In this document: in pieces, positions 1 through 6,513 of the stretch
Numbering within the stretch: the stretch's first letter is position 1
Layout: the number at the start of each line of letters is the position of its first letter
Assembly: GCA_003447595.1 (NCBI GenBank)
Contig: DLYT01000007.1
Coordinates: 1-16,566 of the forward strand
Reading direction: 5' to 3'
Length of the DNA: 16,566 nucleotides
DNA from: Porphyromonadaceae bacterium
Lineage (GTDB): Bacteria; Bacteroidota; Bacteroidia; Bacteroidales; CAMTPD01
The notes under the pieces: model-generated
What the model was told of the DNA's origin: nothing
The model's database searches: none
What the model saw: the letters and a program-made list of their open reading frames with translations, nothing else
Made by a program: the position numbers and the translations under genes

Positions 1-22
1 ATCTCATTCATTGCAATTCTTC

Positions 23-59
23 TATTTTGGTGCACTTTGGAGCATCGTGCGCCAAAATA
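23..59. repeat. 13-bp inverted repeat built from TTTGG-N2-CA units
   Basis: Positions 23-35 (TATTTTGGTGCAC) pair with 47-59 (GTGCGCCAAAATA). Twelve pairs are Watson-Crick and one is a T-G wobble; the loop is 11 nt. The loop begins with another motif copy (TTTGGAGCA, 36-44), set 10 bp from the first. No T-run follows on either strand, so this is not a usual intrinsic terminator. It belongs to the same repeat family as the elements at 139-306 and 376-409. Confidence 0.75.
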
Positions 60-138
60 AAAAAACACACCCACCCCCCTCAGGTCACAAACAACACTAT
101 ATCAAGCACCTACACTCAACGCAAAATACATACTTTTT

Positions 139-306
139 AGTTTGGCTCACTTTTGGCGCATTTTTGGATCACCTTATATATCTGGCGAAACATCCTATTT
201 ATTAAGACACTTATTTATATCAATATACTATATATTATTTTTATAATACGAGAGAGTATAGAAATATATAAGGTGAGCCAAATTTGAACCAAACTTGCAC
301 CAATCT
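139..306. repeat. 168-bp imperfect dyad with phased TTTGG-N2-CA arms and AT-rich core
   Basis: The left arm carries three forward motif copies (cores starting at 141, 152 and 163, 11 bp apart). The right arm carries three reverse copies (cores starting at 282, 293 and about 304 on the minus strand, again 11 bp apart). The inner ends are a perfect 13-nt inverted repeat, TCACCTTATATAT at 169-181 and its complement at 264-276. Read from the outside, the two arms agree at roughly two thirds of 44 positions. The 82-bp core is almost all A and T. By shape it could be a MITE-like element, an iteron-plus-unwinding-region arrangement, integrase arm sites, or a regulatory region with two facing operators. 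The sequence does not decide between these. Confidence 0.6.
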
Positions 307-375
307 CAAAAACGCATCATTTCAACCAGCCGCAACCCCTTATCCAATCTAGGTTTTCAAATTTCGGAAAACTGA

Positions 376-409
376 AAAAGTTTGGCTCACGGGTTTGAGC
401 CAAACTTTT
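376..409. repeat. perfect 14-bp hairpin of the same motif family
   Basis: AAAAGTTTGGCTCA (376-389) and TGAGCCAAACTTTT (396-409) are exact reverse complements around a 6-nt loop. The A and T ends give it a bidirectional-terminator look, but the T-run is only four bases and lies inside the stem. The stem contains the sequence GTTTGGCTCA that recurs at 140-149 and, inverted, in the right arm of the 139-306 dyad. That makes a shared protein-binding site at least as likely as termination. Confidence 0.75.
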
Positions 410-521
410 ATCGGTCAATTATATTAACACAACAAATCGGTACAAAATGCGAACATCGTCACGGAGCCCCAAAGTACAAAATCGTTACAATAAGTCTCTG
501 CTATGTTTCCGTTTGAAGTTG

Positions 522-557
522 CAGGTATCAAATTTCAGACATCAGGTCTCAAGCTTC
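522..557. repeat. imperfect 15-bp direct repeat, 21-bp period
   Basis: CAGGTATCAAATTTC (522-536) and CAGGTCTCAAGCTTC (543-557) match at 12 of 15 positions, with starts 21 bp apart. Similar degenerate repeats of this type occur in Bacteroidota intergenic DNA from memory. No function can be assigned. Confidence 0.45.
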
Positions 558-668
558 TGGATTTTGCACCTTTTTATAAAGATCATGTTTCTCCTTGACA
601 AGCCTTCCGCGACAGATTAAGTCGGCAAGCACACATAGCCATTCGTTTTTGCAAAACATATAAGTACA

Positions 669-707
669 AAAAAAGTCACCTTCATTTATCATGAGGGTGA
701 CTTTTTT
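669..707. terminator. strong bidirectional intrinsic terminator
   Basis: Positions 669-680 (AAAAAAGTCACC) pair perfectly with 696-707. A T-G wobble (681/695) and four further pairs (682-685 with 691-694) follow, giving a 17-bp stem closed by the 5-nt loop at 686-690. Runs of A on one side and T on the other give a U-tract in both directions. On the minus strand it begins about 32 nt after the stop codon of the AGCS symporter gene, so it most likely ends that transcript. Confidence 0.85.
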
Positions 708-739
708 ATATTGGTTGATACGTTCTACTGTGTTTGAAA

Positions 740-2137
740 TTACCAGCAGGTGATATCTTCGTCTTTGAGTTCTTTGATCGACGATTTGTGGAAGGTTGGA
801 TTGGCTACGCCATTGCGTTTTTGCTTTTGATAGTCCTTCAGTGCTTTAACGGCTATGTTGCCTAGTAGTACGATGGCTACGAGGTTGGTTAATGCCATTA
901 AGGCCATAAATACGTCGGCTAGCGACCATACGATATCGAGGCTTAGGATTGATCCTACAAAGACCATCAGAATCACGACAAGTCGGTAGAGCCACATGTA
1001 GCGTCTGCGATCTGTGATGAAGCGCATGTTTACTTCTCCGTAGTAGTAGTTTCCGATGATGGAGCTAAAGGCGAAGAAGAAGATACTGATCGCGATAAAT
1101 ACGGATCCGAAGGCTCCTACTTGGTTGCTTACGGCAACTTGTGTGAGTTGAATTCCTTTGATACCTCCTGATAGATCGGCTCCTGAAAGAAGCACGATAA
1201 AGGCAGTTGAGGAGCAAATAACCAATGTATCGGTAAATACACCCAATACTTGGATAAAGCCTTGCTTTACGGGGTGAGATACGTGTGCCGTTGCTGCTGC
1301 GTTAGGCGCAGAACCCATACCTGCTTCATTGGAGAATAGTCCGCGTTTGATCCCTTGCATCAAGGCTGCACCGAGTCCGCCACCTACAATTTGCTTGAGT
1401 CCGAATGCTGATTCGAAGATTTGTGCAAACATAGCCGGTACCTGGTCGATGTTTTTGCCTAGGATAAATAGCGATAATGCTACATAAGCTAAGGCCATAA
1501 CGGGTACTACCACTGACGATACTACCGCGATGCGATGGATACCTCCAAAAATAACTACTCCGGATAATACGGCTACCACAAGTCCCATCTGAACACGATC
1601 AAAGCCAAATGCTTCGTTGAAAGCCAGCGTGATTGTGTTGGATTGTACGGAGTTGAACACGAGCCCGAAGGTGACTGTAATAAGCACGGCGAAGAAGATC
1701 CCCATCCAGCGTTGTTTCAGTCCTTTTTCCATATAGTAAGCCGGTCCTCCGATATAAGAACGTTGTCCTTTGGTCTTATATATCTGCGCCAATGTTGCTT
1801 CTATAAATGCAGATGCGGCACTGAAGATTGCGATAAGCCACATCCAAAAAATCGCTCCCGGCCCTCCTACCGCAATGGCTGTAGCTACACCGGCCATGTT
1901 TCCGGTTCCTACGCGTGAGGCGGTAGAAATACAAAAGGCTTGAAAAGAGGAAACGTGATGCTTCTTCCCTTTTCCCGAAAGAGAAACTCCTTCGGCAAGC
2001 AGCTTGAGCATTGCTATCGGGTTGCGAAATTGAACAAATCCTGTTTTTATCGTAAACCACAATCCTGCCGCAATCAATACCACGGTAAGGATATAGGTCC
2101 ATAAAAAGTCATTGATACTTGTAATAAAATTTTCCAT
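740..2137 (-). CDS. AGCS-family sodium:alanine (amino acid) symporter
   Basis: A 465-residue multi-pass inner-membrane protein that should import alanine (or glycine) with Na+. The AGCS signatures are clear: GTGNMAGVATA with GGPG and WMW at residues 77-100, and the block from NEAG to AATA at residues 270-284. The N-terminus (SINDFLW) is typical of the family, the length is normal, and about ten hydrophobic segments are visible. The ATG at 2137 is the first in frame and gives the expected start. The gene is last in a run with the dipeptide epimerase (56 bp upstream) and MgtC-like genes, and a strong terminator follows. Substrate choice among small neutral amino acids cannot be read from the sequence. 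The link to the epimerase suggests uptake of alanine or salvage of murein-derived alanine, which is inference. Confidence 0.93.
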   Translation of the reverse strand: MENFITSINDFLWTYILTVVLIAAGLWFTIKTGFVQFRNPIAMLKLLAEGVSLSGKGKKHHVSSFQAFCISTASRVGTGNMAGVATAIAVGGPGAIFWMWLIAIFSAASAFIEATLAQIYKTKGQRSYIGGPAYYMEKGLKQRWMGIFFAVLITVTFGLVFNSVQSNTITLAFNEAFGFDRVQMGLVVAVLSGVVIFGGIHRIAVVSSVVVPVMALAYVALSLFILGKNIDQVPAMFAQIFESAFGLKQIVGGGLGAALMQGIKRGLFSNEAGMGSAPNAAATAHVSHPVKQGFIQVLGVFTDTLVICSSTAFIVLLSGADLSGGIKGIQLTQVAVSNQVGAFGSVFIAISIFFFAFSSIIGNYYYGEVNMRFITDRRRYMWLYRLVVILMVFVGSILSLDIVWSLADVFMALMALTNLVAIVLLGNIAVKALKDYQKQKRNGVANPTFHKSSIKELKDEDITCW

Positions 2138-2193
2138 AGGCGTTTTATATACTCATAAATAAATTCGTTTATCGCCTAGATCGGGAAATGTTG

Positions 2194-3228
2194 CTATTCG
2201 TTGAAAAGACTGTCGCTTATCGGCATCACGCCAATACCGGGCTTATTGAGCGGTATGACTTTACCGTCGATCAATTGAGCACCTTTGAAGCAGTCGTTGG
2301 TGATTAACATATTTCCGTCTAGGTCTACCCAGTTTGCCATTGCGGCTAGTTGTGCTGCCGCAGAGATAGCACACGAGGTTTCTGTCATGCAGCCGAGTAA
2401 TACTTTGAGATCGTATTTTTTGCATCGCTGCATGATATTGTAAGCTTCTCGCATTCCTCCACACTTCATCAGCTTGAGGTTGATTCCGTCGAATAGTCCG
2501 TTTACGGTATCTAAGTCGTGCATGTGCTGAAACGATTCATCGGCAATAAGAGGCATCTGTGTGTTTGCCTTGAGCCAAGCCATATCGTCGACGGCTGCTA
2601 CGGGCATCGGTTGCTCTAAGAATACGACTCCATGCTCGAGACACCAATTGGCCATATCTAGGGCGTAGTATTTGTCGGTCCAACCTTGATTTACGTCGGC
2701 ATAAATCGGCTTGTCGGTAAGCGCTTTGATGGTCTCAATCATTTCTTTGTCGTTGCCTGCTCCCAACTTGATCTTTATAAAGCCAAACGGATCTGCTTCT
2801 TTGATCTTTGTGCGTATTACTTCCGGTGTGTCGATACCGATTGTAAAGGATGATTTGGGGGCATCTTCGGGATTGAGTCTCCACATGCGATACCAAGGCT
2901 TGCCGGTAAACTGTCCGTATAGATCGTGCAAAGCGATATCAAGGCATGCCTTGGCTGCCGAGTTACCGGGCTCTATTTCGTTGATATACTCGATTATTTC
3001 TGCAAGACCGTGCGAAAAGTCGAAGTTGCTAAGATCTACTTTCTCTAGAAACGCAATGACCGAATCTTGTGTTTCGCCCAGATATGGAGGCAATGAGGCC
3101 TCACCATAACCGACTAGACCGTCGAGTTCGATACGTGAAATGACAACCGGAGTAGTACGTCTACTCGAGCTTGCTAGCGTAAATTGATGCTTCAACATCA
3201 ATGTGTATGGAGTGTACGTTAATTTCAT
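2194..3228 (-). CDS. dipeptide epimerase (L-Ala-D/L-Glu epimerase type), enolase superfamily
   Basis: A 344-residue cytoplasmic enzyme of the muconate lactonizing subgroup. It probably interconverts L-Ala-D-Glu and L-Ala-L-Glu in murein peptide recycling. Visible active-site elements are the K-x-K pair (K152-I-K154), three acidic Mg2+ ligands (D178 in ADVNQGW, E205 in LEQP, D230 in ADES), and the opposite-face lysine in KLMKCGG (252-258). A D-x-D in VDLDG (D302, D304) is, from family knowledge, the feature that holds the dipeptide amino group and marks dipeptide epimerases. The ATG at 3228 lies 2 bp after the stop of the MgtC-like gene, which indicates translational coupling. Bacteroidota members may prefer other dipeptides, so exact specificity is uncertain. 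Confidence 0.88.
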   Translation of the reverse strand: MKLTYTPYTLMLKHQFTLASSSRRTTPVVISRIELDGLVGYGEASLPPYLGETQDSVIAFLEKVDLSNFDFSHGLAEIIEYINEIEPGNSAAKACLDIALHDLYGQFTGKPWYRMWRLNPEDAPKSSFTIGIDTPEVIRTKIKEADPFGFIKIKLGAGNDKEMIETIKALTDKPIYADVNQGWTDKYYALDMANWCLEHGVVFLEQPMPVAAVDDMAWLKANTQMPLIADESFQHMHDLDTVNGLFDGINLKLMKCGGMREAYNIMQRCKKYDLKVLLGCMTETSCAISAAAQLAAMANWVDLDGNMLITNDCFKGAQLIDGKVIPLNKPGIGVMPISDSLFNE

Positions 3229-3230
3229 GA

Positions 3231-3935
3231 CTAAGAAAGCAATTTTATATGATAAATATTCCCAAGTAATCTCAAATCTTCGAAAAGTCCATTGTAGGTA
3301 GCTTTCGACTTTACATGAACTTTGTATGAAATAATGGAGCGTTCTTTTTCAAAATCCTGCTCGAACGACAAGTTAATAATAAAGATCTTGTGTTGATTCA
3401 AAATGGACTTTATTTTATCCATATCGGGATTTGTCGTGTTGCAAAAGATGAATAGGTTTTTACTAACTCCTTCTACCAACGCAAAACGCTCGAGCCTGTC
3501 GAGTGTGATTAAGACTACGAGTGTAATTACTGCTGCAATGCTTGCGATGATGTACATCCCGGCTCCGATGGATAATCCAATTACAGCTGTAACCCATAAG
3601 CAGGCGGCAGTGGTAAGACCATGAATATTGCCTCGACTCTGAATAATTGCTCCCGCACCGATAAAACCGATGCCCGACAGTACTTGTGCTGCTATACGAC
3701 CCGGATCTCCATTGTGAAAGTTCATAAAGGTTTGTGGTATCCAGATAGAAATCAGCATGGCGACGGTAGATCCTAAACAGATCAGGGTAAAGGTGCGCAT
3801 TCCGGCATTCTGCCTTCGAAACTGTCGCTCGAGGCCTATCAAAGCCCCTATAAAGAAGCTAAACAGCAACCGAAATACTGCAGTGTCTGTATCTACTGTG
3901 TTTGAGGTAATAATCGCATCTAACCATTCTTTCAT
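3231..3935 (-). CDS. MgtC/SapB-family membrane protein
   Basis: A 234-residue protein with about five N-terminal membrane segments (residues 18-148) and a soluble C-terminal part (about 158-234) that may be ACT-like. Family motifs are present: GLERQFRRQNAGMRT (34-48), the conserved D77 in GDPGRIAAQVLSG followed by GFIGAG (76-95), and GLTTAACLW (106-114). MgtC of Salmonella acts on the F-type ATP synthase and on survival in low Mg2+, but most bacterial homologues have no assigned role. The short loops and lack of any partner here do not allow a more exact call. Its stop is 2 bp before the epimerase start, so the two are co-translated. The gene begins 49 bp after ndpA; I see no clear -7 box in that gap, so it may be read through from upstream. 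Confidence 0.88.
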   Translation of the reverse strand: MKEWLDAIITSNTVDTDTAVFRLLFSFFIGALIGLERQFRRQNAGMRTFTLICLGSTVAMLISIWIPQTFMNFHNGDPGRIAAQVLSGIGFIGAGAIIQSRGNIHGLTTAACLWVTAVIGLSIGAGMYIIASIAAVITLVVLITLDRLERFALVEGVSKNLFIFCNTTNPDMDKIKSILNQHKIFIINLSFEQDFEKERSIISYKVHVKSKATYNGLFEDLRLLGNIYHIKLLS

Positions 3936-3984
3936 ATCTTATTTATCTTTTAAAAATATCCATGAAGATTACATCTTCCAAATA

Positions 3985-5040
3985 TTAACTCTCTTCGTTG
4001 TAGAAAAGTTGATAATAATGAAGACCTTTTTGCTCATCGTAGCCTTTTACAATCTGTGCGTCGGGCGAAAGGATCTTGATCAAAAAGTTGTCGTCGAGTT
4101 TAATACCGCTTTTGAGTCGCTGGGTTTCTTTTTTGAGAGCTACATTATTTATCTCAAATGTTGCGTCTTGCAACTCCGGTTGCTGCTCGGTATGCCCTTC
4201 TGCCATCTTGCTGTGACGGAAATCGCTGAAGTTTTTGATGAGTGTTTCGTCTTGTACCACCTCTGTCATAAAACGATTCATGTCGAACATGTCATTTTCT
4301 TTCAGGAACTGGATGGTTTTATTCATCATCTTTGCCTTGTCGGCTTTGGATTTTTCTCCGGTTGCTACGGTCTGCGTTATGAAATCAGAATACAGAGACA
4401 TGATGTTCTGGGTATGGTAATAACCGTCGCGACGAGGCTTGACGTGCAGAAAGTCGTCGACCCAGTATTGTGCTTCGATCCCTTTGTTGACGTTGTCGAT
4501 AACGGAAACTACATAACCGGAGTCTTTTTCGATGTTGAAGATCACGGCTCCTTTGTCGAGCTTGTTGATATTTACGCCCTTGTCTGATTCTACTTCGAAG
4601 TTTTCGCCCGTAGGATATACTTTGAGAAAGGTGTCTTTACTTTCCGACTTGAAAATACCGATGGCATCTGTCGCGTTGTTTTCAAACATGCAGTCTTTGA
4701 GATAGACGACATAGAGTTCGCCCGACTTGATTTTAGGGTGCATGCTTTGATCAAACAGATGCTGTGCCAGCAGTAACGACTGTGCGTAGAGTGTGGAGGG
4801 GTCGTTAAAGATTGTGAATGCGTAGGTAAACACTTCGTTCATCGACAGGTCGGAGTCGTGCACAAAGGTATAGTAGTTGTCTTGCTTGAATGGTGAAAGG
4901 AAGTAGTGCTTGAGCAGCAACTCGATGGATGGGTTTACGTCGAGTAGTGTCTTGGAGCACAATAACCGATCACCGCATAGTTTGTTCCCTATACGGTGAA
5001 CGACCATTTTTTCTATCTTGGCAAAAAAGAAATCTTGCAT
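3985..5040 (-). CDS. nucleoid-associated protein, 37-kDa (NdpA/YejK-like) family
   Basis: A 351-residue soluble protein that resembles the NA37 nucleoid-associated family (YejK in Escherichia coli). Family-type features are the N-terminal beta strand plus VHRIGN (residues 14-19) after a short lead, a central mixed alpha/beta region with YVVYLKD and GIFKSESKDTFLKV, and the segment QYWVDDFLHVKPRRDGYYHT, which is close to the family pattern ending near the middle of the protein. Known homologues bind DNA, but the role is poorly understood. The ATG at 5040 sits about 20 nt below a consensus -7 box (5068-5061), so it probably has its own promoter inside the 3' end of the preceding gene. No functional link to the ATPase or the amino acid genes can be inferred. 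Confidence 0.85.
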   Translation of the reverse strand: MQDFFFAKIEKMVVHRIGNKLCGDRLLCSKTLLDVNPSIELLLKHYFLSPFKQDNYYTFVHDSDLSMNEVFTYAFTIFNDPSTLYAQSLLLAQHLFDQSMHPKIKSGELYVVYLKDCMFENNATDAIGIFKSESKDTFLKVYPTGENFEVESDKGVNINKLDKGAVIFNIEKDSGYVVSVIDNVNKGIEAQYWVDDFLHVKPRRDGYYHTQNIMSLYSDFITQTVATGEKSKADKAKMMNKTIQFLKENDMFDMNRFMTEVVQDETLIKNFSDFRHSKMAEGHTEQQPELQDATFEINNVALKKETQRLKSGIKLDDNFLIKILSPDAQIVKGYDEQKGLHYYQLFYNEES

Positions 5041-5060
5041 GTACGTTGATTTTATACGTG

Positions 5061-5068
5061 CAAAGATA
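5061..5068 (-). promoter_or_regulatory. Bacteroidota-type -7 box (TATCTTTG) for the nucleoid-associated protein gene
   Basis: On the minus strand 5068-5061 reads TATCTTTG, an exact match to the TAnnTTTG -7 element of the Bacteroidota primary sigma factor. It lies 20 nt before the ATG at 5040, which leaves a leader of about 15 nt. No convincing TTTG -33 element was found at the usual 19-21 nt spacing. Confidence 0.55.
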
Positions 5069-5080
5069 GTAAATTAAGAT

Positions 5081-6307
5081 CTAAAATTGTTTTAACAAAA
5101 ATGATGGATTGATACGTATGTAAAGCCCCACTTCAAAGTTGTAAGCCATTGGAAAGTTGTAACATTCTCCTTCGGGTGATTGCGAATGAACCGGAAACAT
5201 GAGGTAATTACGCATGCTTCCTCCTATAGTGATGAAGTTGTTGAGCGATTTCCCATAATCGGCATTTAAAGCACACATGTGATTGGTGCCCATAACGTAT
5301 CCGTAGCGTATGGTAGAGGTTGAGATATTGCCATATAATGAGCTGCCTAGGAGGGTTGAAAATTTATTGCTTTGCCAATAAGATAATGCTACGTTTAGGT
5401 CTCCGAACTTGCAGCCCAAGTCTGCATTGAATGCCCACCCTTGGGTAAAGGGGAATTTGTTCTGACCCGACATTACTTTATAAAACAATCCGTAGGCATT
5501 GGCATATAGCTCTGTTGGTCGCTTCGTGTCTTGCAAGCGACGACGCACTTGTACTCCTGTTGCAGCATTTAGTTCGGTTTGGATAGAGTTGCCCACAAGC
5601 GTATCGAGCTCTCCTCCTTTGTGGTGAAACAAGGCTTGCAGTGGTGCCGAAACGGTATACTTCTCATTCTCTACAAATTTGTATTCTCCCGAGAGTCCGA
5701 AAAAGAAGGATTCTTGCTTGGTGTCGTCATTGAATATAAAGGTATCCCAATTGGCCCAGACATCGAGAAAGGCTCGATCTGTGCGTGCCAGGAATTGTAT
5801 CCCTGCTTCGGGATCGGCCGTAAGGTTGTAGTCGGGATTGTAAAGAGGTGTGATCAGTCGATGGTTTGCTCCTCCATAGATATCACCAATAATGAGACTG
5901 AATTTATTCATAAAGTCTACTTGTGCTCTCAAATATGGCAGGCAGTGTACACCACTACTATTACGTTCGTTTACTCGTGGAATTCCGATATAGGATACTT
6001 GCGGATACGAGGTTGCTCCCCAATATTTAAGGAAATAGGCTCCTCCTTCTAGTTTTACATTGGGTAGTGGATAGTATATCAATTTCGTTTCTAATCTAAA
6101 TCCGGGAAGGGTGTAACCGCTTAGGTATTTTCCATCGTTTTCATTATTTTGAAAAAAAGAAAGATTATCTACATTTAGAAATAGCTTATTCGAGTTAGAC
6201 GGATCAATAAGGGAGTTAGTTTGAAAGAGTGTTTCATATTGTGCTGATGCGTAATGTACACACAGGCAGCTACATGCGGAAATTATAACAGTACGAATTA
6301 TTGACAT
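5081..6307 (-). CDS. predicted outer-membrane beta-barrel protein, family not recognised
   Basis: A 408-residue exported protein. The N-terminus MSIIRTVIISACSCLCVHYASA is a signal peptide, with a likely cleavage after ASA before Q23. ISAC could be read as a lipobox, but the hydrophobic stretch before it is very short. The mature part is rich in alternating polar and aromatic strands separated by Gly/Asn turns, and the last residue is Phe (FLLKQF), as in many outer-membrane barrels. I could not assign a named family or ligand. I chose the ATG at 6307 over an upstream in-frame TTG at 6325 because that TTG lies inside the -7 box. It follows the ATPase terminator, so it is probably a separate transcript that shares only orientation with the ATPase operon. 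It stops 40 bp before the nucleoid-associated protein gene. Confidence 0.75.
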   Translation of the reverse strand: MSIIRTVIISACSCLCVHYASAQYETLFQTNSLIDPSNSNKLFLNVDNLSFFQNNENDGKYLSGYTLPGFRLETKLIYYPLPNVKLEGGAYFLKYWGATSYPQVSYIGIPRVNERNSSGVHCLPYLRAQVDFMNKFSLIIGDIYGGANHRLITPLYNPDYNLTADPEAGIQFLARTDRAFLDVWANWDTFIFNDDTKQESFFFGLSGEYKFVENEKYTVSAPLQALFHHKGGELDTLVGNSIQTELNAATGVQVRRRLQDTKRPTELYANAYGLFYKVMSGQNKFPFTQGWAFNADLGCKFGDLNVALSYWQSNKFSTLLGSSLYGNISTSTIRYGYVMGTNHMCALNADYGKSLNNFITIGGSMRNYLMFPVHSQSPEGECYNFPMAYNFEVGLYIRINPSFLLKQF

Positions 6308-6322
6308 GGTGTGTTTTTTATT

Positions 6323-6330
6323 CAAATGTA
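6323..6330 (-). promoter_or_regulatory. -7 box (TACATTTG) for the outer-membrane protein gene
   Basis: On the minus strand 6330-6323 reads TACATTTG, matching TAnnTTTG. It sits directly downstream of the T-run of the ATPase-operon terminator and 16 nt before the ATG at 6307. Any -33 element would fall inside the terminator's T-rich tail. The position supports an independent transcript for the barrel gene and rules against the TTG at 6325 as its start. Confidence 0.5.
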
Positions 6331-6347
6331 GAAAAAATTACACAAAA

Positions 6348-6379
6348 AAAGTGCTCTATTCTCACGAATAAAGCACTTT
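6348..6379 (-). terminator. intrinsic terminator of the V-type ATPase operon
   Basis: AAAGTGCT (6348-6355) pairs with AGCACTTT (6372-6379). After one C/A mismatch, TATTC (6357-6361) pairs with GAATA (6366-6370) around a 4-nt loop. Read on the minus strand, the stem runs straight into a T-run (complement of the A-run ending at 6350). It lies about 135 nt after the stop of subunit K. Confidence 0.8.
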
Positions 6380-6381
6380 CC

Positions 6382-6513
6382 AATGTGTGTAACACATTTC
6401 TTATGAAAACACGATTTGTGCATGCGCAATGTATAAATTAAGTATTACATTGCAACAGCTGTACAGTTAATTATACATAATCGTGTTTATATTAAGTAAT
6501 GTATATGTCATAA
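6382..6513 (-). other. structured 3' untranslated region of the ATPase operon
   Basis: Besides the terminator, three inverted repeats lie between the subunit K stop and the terminator. A 10-bp pair, AAACACGATT (6407-6416) with AATCGTGTTT (6479-6488), encloses an 8-bp pair, GCAATGTA (6426-6433) with TACATTGC (6446-6453). A short hairpin pairs AATGTGT (6382-6388) with ACACATT (6392-6398). The nested arrangement suggests a folded RNA, either a stabilising 3' end or a 3'-derived small RNA, but no known family is recognised. Confidence 0.4.

Larger units (their letters stand above)
1..660. other. gene-free region with repeat array and no convincing CDS
   Basis: No reading frame here has the composition of a real gene. 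The left 410 bases are dominated by short inverted and phased copies of TTTGG-N2-CA, described separately. Positions 182-263 are very AT-rich. Positions 411-660 hold one imperfect 15-bp direct repeat and a 47-codon minus-strand frame (692-549) that I do not call as a gene. I see no tRNA, rRNA or CRISPR structure. The gene to the left lies outside the window, so it is unknown whether this DNA serves a neighbour, a mobile element or nothing. Confidence 0.7.

Noticed and set aside
11..205. 64-codon plus-strand frame in the left repeat region
   Set aside because: It starts at TTG, its composition is unlike a protein, and its sequence is shaped by the TTTGG repeat copies.
2138..2177. Inverted repeat AGGCG/CGCCT between the epimerase and symporter genes
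   Set aside because: The stem is only 5 bp with a long AT-rich loop and no supporting signal.
3964..3978. Short hairpin (GAAGAT, 3-nt loop, ATCTTC) after the nucleoid-associated protein gene
   Set aside because: A 6-bp AT-rich stem without a proper T-run is too weak to call as a terminator, so read-through into the MgtC-like gene remains possible.
3757..4587. Long plus-strand frame (276 codons) opposite the nucleoid-associated and MgtC-like genes
   Set aside because: It lies entirely opposite two well-recognised genes and has no family features; it is a mirror of their codon composition.
6308..6325. TTG start six codons upstream of the barrel gene's ATG
   Set aside because: The TTG lies inside the -7 box, so it could not be transcribed as a start codon; the ATG at 6307 also gives a better signal peptide.
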